64,000 bases of DNA from Actinoplanes derwentensis (lineage in GTDB: Bacteria > Actinomycetota > Actinomycetes > Mycobacteriales > Micromonosporaceae): NCBI RefSeq assembly GCF_900104725.1, contig NZ_LT629758.1, positions 4,540,501 to 4,604,500 of the forward strand, written 5' to 3'. Under the pieces are notes generated by a model, which saw nothing but the letters and a program-made list of their open reading frames with translations, made no database searches and had not been told where the DNA came from. Shown in pieces: positions 34,352 to 43,590 of this stretch (the stretch's first letter is position 1; every line of letters starts with the position of its first letter). A program made the position numbers and the translations under genes.

Positions 34352-35200
34352 GTGCGAGAGCTTCCCCGGCCGGCCTGGCGCAACCGCGCGGTCCCGTTGA
34401 TCGCCCTGGTCGCGGTGGTGTTGATGCTGGCCATGTGCACGGTCGGCGTCCAGGGCCCGGTGGCCCGGTTCGTTCCGGTGGTGATCGGCGGGGGCGCGGC
34501 CGCGGCGGCGGTCTGGGCGGTGCGCCGGTGGCGGTCCGACCGGGCGGCGTACGAGCGGCGCCTCACCGAGTGGGCGGCCACCGAGGCGGTGCTCGCCGAG
34601 CGGCTGCGGATCGCCCGGGACCTGCATGATCTGGTCTCGCACGGACTGGGCCTGATCACCGTGCGGGCGGCGGCCACCCGGCACCTGGAGCAGTCGGCAC
34701 AGATCCGGTCGGCGCTCGGCGACATCGAGGAGACCAGCCGGGACGCGACCGCCGAGTTGCGCCGGATGCTGACCGTGCTGCGCGAGCCGGAGGTGGTGCC
34801 GCGAGCCCCGGCGGACAGTCTCGCCACCCTGCCGGAGATCGTCCGGGCCGCGGGCACGGCCGGGTTGCGCCCGAGCCTGGCCGCCGGCGAGCTGGGTGAG
34901 GTGTCACCGGGGGTGCAGGTGGCGATCTGCCGGACGGTCCGGGAAGGGCTGGCCAATGTGGCCCGGCACGCCGGTCCGGCGCAGGTGGCGGTGCGGGTGC
35001 GCCGGGACGGCCGGCACGTGGTGGTGACGGTGGCCGACGGCGGCCCGGCACAGGGGTGGCGGCCCGTTCCGGGTGCCGGGCACGGGCTGGCCGGATTGCG
35101 GGAACGGGTCGGCTCCCTGGACGGCAGCCTGGTCGCCGAACCGGTGGACGGCGGATTCCATCTGACGGCACGGATCCCGGACGGGGTTCGTACCGGATGA
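34352..35200 (+). CDS. NarL-type sensor histidine kinase
   Basis: A 282-aa protein from GTG 34352. Two membrane helices (about aa 13-32 and 40-57) enclose a very short outside loop, as in intramembrane-sensing kinases. The HisKA_3 dimerisation helix carries the phospho-acceptor His92 (RIARDLHDLVSHG). The HATPase domain has an N-box REGLANVARHAG and a GHGLAGLRERV G-box. It pairs with the overlapping response regulator gene. Confidence 0.92.
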   Translation: MRELPRPAWRNRAVPLIALVAVVLMLAMCTVGVQGPVARFVPVVIGGGAAAAAVWAVRRWRSDRAAYERRLTEWAATEAVLAERLRIARDLHDLVSHGLGLITVRAAATRHLEQSAQIRSALGDIEETSRDATAELRRMLTVLREPEVVPRAPADSLATLPEIVRAAGTAGLRPSLAAGELGEVSPGVQVAICRTVREGLANVARHAGPAQVAVRVRRDGRHVVVTVADGGPAQGWRPVPGAGHGLAGLRERVGSLDGSLVAEPVDGGFHLTARIPDGVRTG

Positions 35201-35850
35201 GGGTCTTGATCGTCGATGATCAGTCACTGCTGCGGCAGAGCCTCGCGGTGATCCTGGACCAGCAACCGGACCTGACCGTGGTGGGGCAGGCCGGGGACGG
35301 CGCCGAGGCGGTGCCGCTGGCCCGGGCGACCCGGCCGGACGTGGTGCTGATGGACGTGCGGATGCCCGGGGTGGACGGTCTGGAGGCGACCCGGCGGATC
35401 TGCGCGGACCCGGTGCTGGCCGGGACCCGGGTGCTGGTGCTCAGCATGTTCGAGCTGGACGAGTACGTCTACGAGGCGTTGCAGGCGGGCGCGTCCGGGT
35501 TCCTGCTGAAGGATGCCCGGCCGGAGGATCTGGTGGAGGCGGTGCGCCGGACCGGGCGCGGGGAGTCGCTGTTCGCGCCGTCGATCCTGACCCGGCTGAT
35601 CGCGCACTATGTGGCCGCACCCCGGCCGGATCGTCCGGCCGGGGCGGTGCGGCGGCTCACCCCGCGTGAGGTCGAGGTGCTCGCGCTGATCGGAAACGGT
35701 CTCGCCAACGACGAGATCGCCGCCGCTCTGGTCATCGCGGTGAAGACGGTGAAGACCCACATCACCCATCTGCTGGCGAAACTGCACGCCCGGGACCGGG
35801 CCCAGCTGGTGATCGCGGCGTTCAACGCGGGACTGGTTCATCCCCGCTGA
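35197..35850 (+). CDS. LuxR-family response regulator
   Basis: A 217-aa protein whose ATG overlaps the kinase stop (ATGA). The receiver domain has acidic pair DD at 7-8, phospho-acceptor Asp53 (LMDVRMPG) and a conserved Lys in LLKDARPEDL. The C-terminal LuxR helix-turn-helix reads LTPREVEVLALIGNGLANDEI and VKTVKTHITHLLAKL. It is the likely regulator of the divergent ABC exporter. Confidence 0.93.
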   Translation: MRVLIVDDQSLLRQSLAVILDQQPDLTVVGQAGDGAEAVPLARATRPDVVLMDVRMPGVDGLEATRRICADPVLAGTRVLVLSMFELDEYVYEALQAGASGFLLKDARPEDLVEAVRRTGRGESLFAPSILTRLIAHYVAAPRPDRPAGAVRRLTPREVEVLALIGNGLANDEIAAALVIAVKTVKTHITHLLAKLHARDRAQLVIAAFNAGLVHPR

Positions 35851-35871
35851 GAAACAACGGGCCGAGAAGGA

Positions 35872-36507
35872 TCAGACCGGGCACTTCTGCCAGGACACCC
35901 GGTAGATCGTTTCCAGATTGCCGTCGGCGGAGTCCATGGTGATGAAACTGGTAGTGCCTTTAGGCGCCTTGTCGGCGAACACCTTCAGTTCCGTGTTGAT
36001 GTTGAGATAGCGTTTGTCGCCGCACGGCAGGAACGACGTCGAGACGAGCGGCACCTTGTCGGTGATCTGCCACTCGTCGTCCCAGAAACCGTCGAACCGG
36101 TTCTGGCTCTTGGTGGTGCTCGACTTGCCCTGGAAGTAGTAGAACGCCGTCTCCTGGGCGAACGCGCCCTTCTCCAGCCGGGCGTAGCCGCGGTAGTCGG
36201 CGGTCGCCACCGCGTAGGTGAAGCCCTCCGGCACCTTGACGTCCAGGGAGAGCTGGCACTGCTTGCGGTAGTCGAGTGGTTTCGCCTCCGGCCCCACCTG
36301 GGCGATGAAGTTGCTGTACGCCACGGTGAACGCCTTGTTGTCCGGGGACACCGTCACCACGGCGGTGCCCTTCGGACAGCCGGATCCGTTGGCCGACACC
36401 ACCGCGATCTCCATCTGCTCGGGTGGTGGCGGAGCGCTCTGCAAGGTGGCCGCCGGTGCGCTCAGGGACGTGAGCATCATGGCCCCGGCGGTGATCGCGC
36501 TCAACAT
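35872..36507 (-). CDS. DUF4360 secreted protein
   Basis: A 211-aa protein from ATG 36507, behind an excellent AGGAGG site. A signal peptide (LSAITAGAMMLTSLSAPAAT) leads into a DUF4360 domain with four conserved cysteines (GSGCPKGT, RKQCQLSL, LPCGDKR, WQKCPV), likely two disulphides. The family is extracellular and of unknown function, common in actinobacteria and fungi. It is monocistronic. Confidence 0.85.
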   Translation of the reverse strand: MLSAITAGAMMLTSLSAPAATLQSAPPPPEQMEIAVVSANGSGCPKGTAVVTVSPDNKAFTVAYSNFIAQVGPEAKPLDYRKQCQLSLDVKVPEGFTYAVATADYRGYARLEKGAFAQETAFYYFQGKSSTTKSQNRFDGFWDDEWQITDKVPLVSTSFLPCGDKRYLNINTELKVFADKAPKGTTSFITMDSADGNLETIYRVSWQKCPV

Positions 36508-36755
36508 GGTCTGCCTCCTGAAATGTACTGATAAGTGCATGGAATCGCGCCGCTGAAAAACGTACTTTTCCGCGGTCGGACAGCGCAGGAGATAGCCCGA
36601 TGAAACGCCTGGCAGTGGGGTTCGGGAGGGTTTATTGCCCGTCCGGGCGCACCGCGACCGGCCGTCCGGGCAGATTCTCGAAGAACCGGCACGAGACGAT
36701 TCGATCAATGCTACGAACCCTCGACACGGCAGCCCGCCGATGGAACGGTGGGAAC

Positions 36756-37112
36756 ATGACTGACATCGATACCGCGGAAGAGAACAAGAGACGTTTTCTG
36801 GACGCGTTCAGCCGCTTCGCCGCCGGTGACGTCGAGGTGCTGCGCGAGATCCTCCGGGCGGACTTCCTCTCGCACACCCCGGGCGCGCCGGCCGGGCGGG
36901 ACGCCTGGATCGAGTTCATCGTGAACTCCCCGATCGCCGGCGCCCAGCTCGACCTGCAGCACGTCATCGCGGACGCCGAATTCGTGGTCGCCCACTACGG
37001 CCTGATCCCGATCGACACCCCACCCGAGGACGTCGTCGACATCTGGCGCTTCGAAGACGGCCTGATCGTCGAGCACTGGGACGTGAGCCGCCCGTCCGTG
37101 CCGGTCAGCTGA
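36756..37112 (+). CDS. SnoaL-like / NTF2-fold small protein
   Basis: A 118-aa protein from ATG 36756 (MTDIDTAEENKRRF). Its pattern NKRRFLDAFSRFAAGD, FLSHTPGAPAGRDAW, VVAHYGLIPID and DIWRFEDGLIVEHWDV is that of SnoaL-like polyketide-cyclase-fold proteins. Their functions range from cyclase to unknown. Its stop overlaps the convergent glpD stop by 8 bp. Confidence 0.82.
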   Translation: MTDIDTAEENKRRFLDAFSRFAAGDVEVLREILRADFLSHTPGAPAGRDAWIEFIVNSPIAGAQLDLQHVIADAEFVVAHYGLIPIDTPPEDVVDIWRFEDGLIVEHWDVSRPSVPVS

Positions 37113-38802
37113 CCCTTATCGGGACGACGCCGGGGGCGCCGAGGCGGGCGGCGTCGGCCGTCTCGTCGTCCTGCTGCTCCTGGGAGGCCCGCTCGGCCTC
37201 CACCCGCAGCCGGTAATGCTCCACCTCACGATCGCGTTGTTCGGCGGACCAGCCGAGGACCCGGCCCATCAGGTCGGCGGCGTGCGGGGCGGCGACGACC
37301 CCGCGGTCGAAGGTCTCGATCGAGATCCGGGTCCGCCGGGTCAGCACGTCCACCAGGTGCCGGGCCCCCTCGGCCGCGGCCGCGTAGACGAACTCGGCCC
37401 GCAGGTAGTCGTCGGCGCCCTCGATCGGCCGGCCCAGGCCGGGGTCCTCGCGGATCAGCGCGAGCAGGTCGTGGACCAGCGAACCGTACCGGCCGAGCAG
37501 GTGTTCGATCCGGGCCACGTGCAGGCCCGACTCGGCGGCGAGCAGGCCACGCCGGTTCCACAGCGCCGGATAGCCGTCGGCGCCCAGCAGCGGGATCCGG
37601 TCGGTGACCGAACGGGGCACCCGCCGGCCGAGGCTGTGCACGCAGGCGTCGACGGCGTCCTTGGCCATCACCCGGTACGTCGTGTACTTGCCACCGGCCA
37701 CCACCACCAGCCCCGGAACCGGGCTGCTCACCGAATGCTCCCTCGACAGCTGGGAGGTGGACTCGGACTCCCCGGTCAGCAGCGGGCGCAGACCGGCGTA
37801 GACGCCCTGCACGTCGGCGCGTTCCAGCGGGGTGGCGAGCACCTTGTTGACCTCGGTCAGCAGATAGTCGATGTCCTTCGCTGAGGCGGCCGGATGCTCC
37901 TTGTCCAGAGCCCAGTCGGTGTCGGTGGTGCCGATGATCCAGTGCCGGCCCCAGGGGATGACGAACAGCACGCTGCGCGCGGTCCGCAGGATCACCCCGG
38001 TCGACGACCGGATCCGGTCCCGGGGCACGACCAGGTGGATACCCTTGGAGGCGCGGACGTGGAACTGGCCCCGCTCCCCCACCAGCGACTGGGTGTCGTC
38101 GGTCCACACCCCGGTCGCGTTGATCACCTGCCGGGCCCGGATCTCGAACGTGCGGTCGTGTTCCAGATCGGTCACCCGGACCCCGGTGACTCTCTCGCCC
38201 TCCCGCAGGAAACCGGTGACCGCGACCCGCGAGGCCACGTGGGCCCCGTGGGACGCCGCGGTCCGGGCCAGGAACATCGTGTGCCGGGCGTCGTCGACCT
38301 GCGCGTCGTAGTACTGCAACGCCCCGACCAGCGAGTCCTTGCGCAGAGCCGGGGCGGCCCGCAGAGCGCCACGGCGGGTCAGGTGGCGATGACGCGGCAG
38401 CGCTCCGGAGAACGCCATCGTGTCGTAGAGGGTGACACCCGCACCGGCGTAGAGGCGCTCCCAGGCGCGGTGCTTGAGCGGGTAGAGGAACCGGACCGGC
38501 CGGGCCAGGTGCGGGGCGAGCCGGCGCAGGATCAGGTCCCGCTCCCGCAGCGCCTCGCGGACCAGCCCGAAGTCCAGCATCTCCAGGTATCGCAGGCCGC
38601 CGTGCAGGAGTTTGCTGGACCGGCTGGAAGTGCCGGAGGCGAGGTCACGCGCCTCGACGAGGCCCACGGTCAGTCCCCGTGTGACCGCGTCGAGCGCGCA
38701 ACCCGCCCCGACCACTCCCCCACCGATCACCAGGACGTCGAGTTCCCGGGCCGCGAGTGCCGTCAGAGCCGAGTCCCGGTACGAAGGAGAAAGGTCCGTC
38801 AT
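37105..38802 (-). CDS. glpD: Glycerol-3-phosphate dehydrogenase, FAD-dependent
   Basis: A 565-aa protein from ATG 38802, 2 bp after the glpK stop. The N-terminal FAD motif is VLVIGGGVVGAGCALDAVTRG. GlpD family signatures include SSRSSKLLHGGLRYLE and VINATGVWTDD, and the C-terminal helical domain is present. It oxidises glycerol-3-phosphate to dihydroxyacetone phosphate and passes electrons to quinone. It is the last gene of the glpF-glpK-glpD operon. Confidence 0.94.
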   Translation of the reverse strand: MTDLSPSYRDSALTALAARELDVLVIGGGVVGAGCALDAVTRGLTVGLVEARDLASGTSSRSSKLLHGGLRYLEMLDFGLVREALRERDLILRRLAPHLARPVRFLYPLKHRAWERLYAGAGVTLYDTMAFSGALPRHRHLTRRGALRAAPALRKDSLVGALQYYDAQVDDARHTMFLARTAASHGAHVASRVAVTGFLREGERVTGVRVTDLEHDRTFEIRARQVINATGVWTDDTQSLVGERGQFHVRASKGIHLVVPRDRIRSSTGVILRTARSVLFVIPWGRHWIIGTTDTDWALDKEHPAASAKDIDYLLTEVNKVLATPLERADVQGVYAGLRPLLTGESESTSQLSREHSVSSPVPGLVVVAGGKYTTYRVMAKDAVDACVHSLGRRVPRSVTDRIPLLGADGYPALWNRRGLLAAESGLHVARIEHLLGRYGSLVHDLLALIREDPGLGRPIEGADDYLRAEFVYAAAAEGARHLVDVLTRRTRISIETFDRGVVAAPHAADLMGRVLGWSAEQRDREVEHYRLRVEAERASQEQQDDETADAARLGAPGVVPIRVS

Positions 38803-38804
38803 GG

Positions 38805-40310
38805 TCAGTCCACATCCACCCAGTCGAGGGTCCGCTGCACCGCCTTCTTCCACTTCCCGAAGCCGGTGTCCCGCTGTTCGGCCGACCACTGTGGCTGCCA
38901 GCGCTGCGACTCGTTCCAGTTCTCCCGCAGCTCGTCGGTGTTCTTCCAGAACCCCACGGCCAGACCGGCGGCGTACGCGGCACCCAGCGCTGTGGTCTCC
39001 GCGACCACCGGACGGCTGACCGGCACGCCGAGCACGTCCGCCTGGATCTGCATGCACAGGTTGTTGACGGTGATGCCGCCGTCGACCTTCAGCACGTCCA
39101 GGGTCACCCCGGAGTCCTGCGCCATCGCGTCGACCACGTCCCGGGTCTGGTAGCAGATCGCCTCCAGGGTGGCCCGGGCGATGTGCGCGTCGGTGTTGAA
39201 CCGTGACAGGCCGACGATCGCGCCCCGGGCGTCGGAGCGCCAGTAGGGGGCGAACAGGCCGGAGAACGCCGGGACGAAGTAGACGCCGCCGTTGTCCTCG
39301 ACCCGTGCGGCCAGGGTTTCGCTCTCCGCCGCCGAGTTGATGATGTGGAGCTGGTCGCGCAACCACTGCACGGCCGAGCCGGTCACCGCGATCGCCCCCT
39401 CCAGGGCGTAGACCGGCGCGGCGTCACCGAATTTGTAGCAGACGGTGGTGAGCAGGCCGTGCTCCGACCGTACGAGATCGGTCCCGGTGTTGAGCAGCAT
39501 GAAGTTGCCCGTGCCGTAGGTGTTCTTCGCTTCGCCGGGGCTGAAGCAGACCTGCCCGACGGTGGCGGCCTGCTGGTCGCCGAGGTCGCCGGTCAGTGGG
39601 ACGTCGCCGCCGAGCGGGCCTTCGATGTGCGCCTGACCGTAGCCGTTCGGGTCCGACGACGGCCGGATCTCCGGGAGCATCGCACGCGGAATGTTGAAGA
39701 ACGACAGCAGTTCGTCGTCCCAGTCGAGCGTTTCCAGGTTCATCAACATGGTGCGGCTGGCGTTCGTCACGTCGGTGACGTGGTTGCCGCGGGTGATGTT
39801 CCACAGCAGCCAGCTGTCGGTGTTGCCGAACAAGGCGTCACCACGCTCGGCGGCCTCCCGCACGCCGTCGACGTTCTCCAGGATCCACTGGATCTTGCCG
39901 CCGGAGAAGTACGTGGCCGGCGGCAGCCCGGCCTTGCGCCGGATCACGTCGCCACGGCCATCACGATCAAGAGCGGAGGCGATCCGGTCGGTACGGGTGT
40001 CCTGCCACACGATCGCGTTGTAGTAGGGCCGCCCGGTCCGCCGGTCCCACACCACCGTGGTCTCGCGCTGGTTGGTGATCCCGACCGCGGCCAGGTCCCG
40101 CGCCGCCAGGTTCGCCTTCTGCATCGCGGTCCGGACCACGGTGACGGTGCGGTCCCAGATCTCCAGCGGGTTGTGCTCCACCCAGCCGGCCTGCGGCAGG
40201 ATCTGCTCGTGCTCCAGCTGGTGCCGGGCCACCTCGTTACCGCCATGATCGAAAATCATGAAACGGGTGCTGGTGGTGCCCTGATCCACTGCCCCCACGA
40301 AGTCAGCCAC
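38805..40310 (-). CDS. glpK: Glycerol kinase
   Basis: A 501-aa FGGY kinase with GTG start overlapping the glpF stop by 8 bp. It has [13 protein letters not shown] at the N terminus, [35 protein letters not shown] and VDGGITVNN. It phosphorylates glycerol entering through GlpF. A second, clearly different glycerol kinase lies about 1.7 kb away on the other strand. Confidence 0.94.
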   Translation of the reverse strand: MADFVGAVDQGTTSTRFMIFDHGGNEVARHQLEHEQILPQAGWVEHNPLEIWDRTVTVVRTAMQKANLAARDLAAVGITNQRETTVVWDRRTGRPYYNAIVWQDTRTDRIASALDRDGRGDVIRRKAGLPPATYFSGGKIQWILENVDGVREAAERGDALFGNTDSWLLWNITRGNHVTDVTNASRTMLMNLETLDWDDELLSFFNIPRAMLPEIRPSSDPNGYGQAHIEGPLGGDVPLTGDLGDQQAATVGQVCFSPGEAKNTYGTGNFMLLNTGTDLVRSEHGLLTTVCYKFGDAAPVYALEGAIAVTGSAVQWLRDQLHIINSAAESETLAARVEDNGGVYFVPAFSGLFAPYWRSDARGAIVGLSRFNTDAHIARATLEAICYQTRDVVDAMAQDSGVTLDVLKVDGGITVNNLCMQIQADVLGVPVSRPVVAETTALGAAYAAGLAVGFWKNTDELRENWNESQRWQPQWSAEQRDTGFGKWKKAVQRTLDWVDVD

Positions 40311-41145
40311 GGTTAGCCTCCACGCTCGTCTCTTCTCTCGGTGCCGGGACGCGACCCGGCTCCGGCGGCTCCGCCGACGGCAGGAACCGCCCGATCAGAG
40401 TCTGATACAAACCGGCGCCCACGATGCCACCGATGATCGGCCCGACTATCGGGATCCAGAAGTAGAGGTACCCGTTCTGATCCCGGAACGCCCCCTCGTA
40501 GCCGGTCAGGAAGCTGGCGAGTCGCGGGCCGAAGTCACGGGCCGGGTTGATCGCGTACCCCGCGTTGGTGCCCCAGGCCATCCCGATCGCGACCACCAGC
40601 AGGCCGATCACCACCGGGCCGAGGTTGGCGGCGGGCGCCGTGTTGTCCAGGTCGGTCAGGGCGAGGATGACGAAGAGCAGGATGGCCGTACCGATGATCT
40701 GGTCCCGGAAAGCGCCCCACTCGCCGACCGGGAGCGTCCCGTTGCCCGGCAGCGTCGAGAAGACGCCCTGGGTCTTGATCGTCAGTTCAGGATCCGCGGC
40801 CCGCAGCACCTCGGCGTAGTTCCAGCGCACCAGCAGCGCGGCGACGAACGCGCCGAGCGTCTGGGCGAGTGCGTAGGGGGCCACCTTGCGCCAGGAGAAG
40901 CCCTTGAAGACGGCGAGCGCGATCGTCACCGCCGGGTTGAGGTGCGCGCCGCTGACCCGGGCCGCGACGTAGACGCCCAGCGTGACACCCAGGCCCCAGG
41001 CCCAGGCGATGCTGTCGTGGTCACCGATGCCGGCGGCGGCCACCTGCGCCACCACGCCCACACCGAAGAGAATCAGGATCATCGTGCCGGCGAACTCGGC
41101 GGCCAGTTCACCGGCGAGTCCTGGAACTTTGAGTCGTGGAGCCAT
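40303..41145 (-). CDS. glpF: Glycerol facilitator (aquaglyceroporin)
   Basis: A 280-aa protein from ATG 41145 behind GAGGG. It is a six-helix MIP-family channel with both half-helix motifs: [10 protein letters not shown] and [13 protein letters not shown]. The Asp after the second NPAR is typical of glycerol-conducting members. First gene of the operon with glpK and glpD. Confidence 0.93.
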   Translation of the reverse strand: MAPRLKVPGLAGELAAEFAGTMILILFGVGVVAQVAAAGIGDHDSIAWAWGLGVTLGVYVAARVSGAHLNPAVTIALAVFKGFSWRKVAPYALAQTLGAFVAALLVRWNYAEVLRAADPELTIKTQGVFSTLPGNGTLPVGEWGAFRDQIIGTAILLFVILALTDLDNTAPAANLGPVVIGLLVVAIGMAWGTNAGYAINPARDFGPRLASFLTGYEGAFRDQNGYLYFWIPIVGPIIGGIVGAGLYQTLIGRFLPSAEPPEPGRVPAPREETSVEANRG

Positions 41146-41269
41146 GCTCCCTCCCTCTGTCGATGCCTGGGACGTTAGGGAGGTGGCCGGTACGGGGCAA
41201 TGAACACCGGTCGGCATTGTCGAACATCAATCACTGCGCGCTGTCACACCGTGGCATAGAGTCCGAAAC
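41146..41269. promoter_or_regulatory. Divergent glpF / IclR promoter region
   Basis: 124 bp between divergent genes. It contains ATGAACACC near 41200 and CGAACATC near 41220 as an imperfect direct repeat, a plausible binding region for the adjacent IclR-family regulator. No exact palindrome was found. Confidence 0.35.
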
Positions 41270-42022
41270 ATGCCCGGAACGGTGCAGTCGATCGAACGAG
41301 CGGCCGCGATCCTGCGGACGCTCGCCGGTGGGCCGGGCCGGCTCGGCCTCAGTGAGATCGCCCGCACCCTGGACCTGGCCAAGGGCACCACCCACGGCAT
41401 CCTGCGGACGCTGCAACTGGTCGGGTTCGTGGAACAGGACCGGGTGTCCGGGCAGTACCAGCTCGGCGGTGCCCTGCTCCACCTCGGCACCAGTTTCCTG
41501 GACATCAACGAACTCCGGTCCCGATCGATCGTCTGGGCCGACCCGCTCGCCGCCCGCAGCGGCCAGGCCGTCCGGATCGGCACCGTACTGGAAGGCCGGG
41601 TCCTCGTCGTCCACCACGTCTTCCGGCCCGATGACACGTTCCAGACCCTGGACGTCGGGGCGCTACTGCCGTTGCACGCGACCGCCCTCGGCAAAGTGCT
41701 GCTCGCGTATCGGGCCGGGAGCCCCGTACCGGACCTGGAAGGCTTCACCCGGTCCACCCTCACCGACCCGCGGGCGCTCGCCGCCGCGCTGGAGGGGGTC
41801 CGCGAGGCCGGATGGGCGTACGAGATCGAGGAGTTCCTGCTCGGTCAGGCCGCCGTGGCCGCGCCGATCCGGGGCTACGGCGGCCTGGTCGTCGGGGCGA
41901 TCGGGGTGTCCGGGCCGGTCGACCGGCTCTGCGACAGCCACTATCAACCCCTTTCCGGCCTCGTCGGGTACGTCCGGGACGCGGCTCGCGCGATATCCCG
42001 GGATCTGGGGGCGACCCGATGA
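41270..42022 (+). CDS. IclR family regulator of glycerol genes (GylR-like)
   Basis: A 250-aa protein. The N-terminal winged helix reads QSIERAAAILRTLAGG, GLSEIARTLDLAKGTTHGILRTL; the C-terminal IclR effector domain follows (LLPLHATALGKVLLAY). It sits between glpF and a glycerol kinase, as GylR does in Streptomyces, and probably represses one or both glycerol transcripts until glycerol-3-phosphate or a related ligand appears. It overlaps glpK2 by 4 bp. Confidence 0.9.
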   Translation: MPGTVQSIERAAAILRTLAGGPGRLGLSEIARTLDLAKGTTHGILRTLQLVGFVEQDRVSGQYQLGGALLHLGTSFLDINELRSRSIVWADPLAARSGQAVRIGTVLEGRVLVVHHVFRPDDTFQTLDVGALLPLHATALGKVLLAYRAGSPVPDLEGFTRSTLTDPRALAAALEGVREAGWAYEIEEFLLGQAAVAAPIRGYGGLVVGAIGVSGPVDRLCDSHYQPLSGLVGYVRDAARAISRDLGATR

Positions 42023-43515
42023 CCGAGTCTTACGTCGTGGCGATCGACCAGGGCACCACCTCGACCCGGTGCATCGTCTTCGACCGGCGGGGGCAGGTGG
42101 TGTCGCTCGCCCAGCAGGAGCACAAGCAGCACTTCCCCAAGCCCGGGTGGGTCGAACACGACGCGATGGAGATCTGGCGCAATGTGGAACGCCTCGCGCC
42201 TCGGGTGTTGCAGCGGGCCGGGATCTCGCTGTCGCAGGTGGCGGCGCTGGGTATCGCCAATCAACGGGAGACCACAGTCATCTGGGATCGTCTGACCGGG
42301 GTTCCGATCGGGCGGGCGATCGTCTGGCAGGACACCAGGACCGATGCCCTGGTGCACTCGCTCACCGACTCCTATCGCTCTTCGGACATTTCTGATATTT
42401 CGGGCCTGCCGTTCGCGACGTATTTCTCCGGGCCACGGCTGCGGTGGATGCTCGACCACACACCCGGACTGCTCGCCCGCGCCCGACGAGGCGAAGTGCT
42501 GTGCGGAACCATGGAGACCTGGCTGATCTGGAACCTCACCGGCCGGGCCCAGCACGTCACCGACGTCACCAACGCCAGCCGCACCATGCTGCTCGACGTC
42601 CACACCCTCGACTGGTCCCCGCAGTGCCTGGACTTCTTCGGGATCCCGCGCGCGATGCTGCCCGAGGTCCGGCCGTCGATCGGCGCCTTCGGCACCGCCA
42701 CCGAGGCGTTTCCGGGCGTACGGATCGGCGCGGCCCTGGGCGACCAGCAGGCGGCACTGTTCGGGCAGACGTGCTTCAACCCGGGCGAGGCCAAGTGCAC
42801 GTACGGCACCGGCAGTTTTCTGCTGCTGAACACCGGCACCGAACTGGTCCGCTCCGAACACGGCCTGCTCACCACGGTCGCCTACCAGATCAAAGGCGAA
42901 CCGGCGGCGTACGCCCTGGAAGGCTCGATCGCGATCACCGGCTCGCTGGTCCAATGGTTCCGCGACCAACTGGAACTGATCTCCAGCGCCCCCGAGATCG
43001 AAACCCTGGCCCGCACGGTCGCCGACAACGGCGGCTGCTACATCGTGCCGGCGTTCTCCGGCTTGTACGCCCCTCACTGGCGCAGCGAGGCCCGGGGTGT
43101 GATCGTGGGCCTGACCTCGTACATCACCAAAGGTCATCTGGCTCGTGCCGTCCTGGAGGCGACCGCCTGGCAGACCCGCGAGGTGGTCGACGCGATGAAC
43201 ACCGACTCCGGCCTGACCCTGACCACGCTGCGCACCGACGGCGGCATGACCGCCGACAACCTGCTGATGCAGATGATCGCCGACGTCCTGGACGTGCCGG
43301 TGGTCCGCCCCCTGGCGGTGGAGACGGTGTCCTTGGGCGCCGCGTACGCCGCCGGCTTGGCCGTCGGCTACTGGCCCGACCTGGACGACCTCCGCCGCAA
43401 CTGGCACATAGCCGGCCAGTGGCTCCCCGCCATGAACCCGTCGACCCGAGACGCGGAATACACCAACTGGCGCCGAGCCGTAGAACGAACCTTCGACTGG
43501 ATCCAGCCCGATTGA
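42019..43515 (+). CDS. glpK: Second glycerol kinase
   Basis: A 498-aa FGGY kinase from ATG 42019 (ATGA overlap with the IclR gene). It has [49 protein letters not shown] and TDGGMTADN. It is complete and similar to the first copy but clearly diverged, for example HKQHFPKPGWVEHDAM against [16 protein letters not shown]. It may serve a different regulatory state. Confidence 0.93.
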   Translation: MTESYVVAIDQGTTSTRCIVFDRRGQVVSLAQQEHKQHFPKPGWVEHDAMEIWRNVERLAPRVLQRAGISLSQVAALGIANQRETTVIWDRLTGVPIGRAIVWQDTRTDALVHSLTDSYRSSDISDISGLPFATYFSGPRLRWMLDHTPGLLARARRGEVLCGTMETWLIWNLTGRAQHVTDVTNASRTMLLDVHTLDWSPQCLDFFGIPRAMLPEVRPSIGAFGTATEAFPGVRIGAALGDQQAALFGQTCFNPGEAKCTYGTGSFLLLNTGTELVRSEHGLLTTVAYQIKGEPAAYALEGSIAITGSLVQWFRDQLELISSAPEIETLARTVADNGGCYIVPAFSGLYAPHWRSEARGVIVGLTSYITKGHLARAVLEATAWQTREVVDAMNTDSGLTLTTLRTDGGMTADNLLMQMIADVLDVPVVRPLAVETVSLGAAYAAGLAVGYWPDLDDLRRNWHIAGQWLPAMNPSTRDAEYTNWRRAVERTFDWIQPD

Positions 43516-43590
43516 CATGCCATTCATGAGATATTTTTCAAGATTCGGACCCCGACGACGGAGATCGATTGACGGCTGCATCATGAGCGA

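Noticed and set aside
36600..37112. Longer start for the SnoaL-like gene
   Set aside because: The added N terminus is Arg-rich and unlike the family; ATG 36756 begins exactly where the fold does.
41944..43584. Antisense frame over the second glpK
   Set aside because: Shadow of a clearly identified glycerol kinase.
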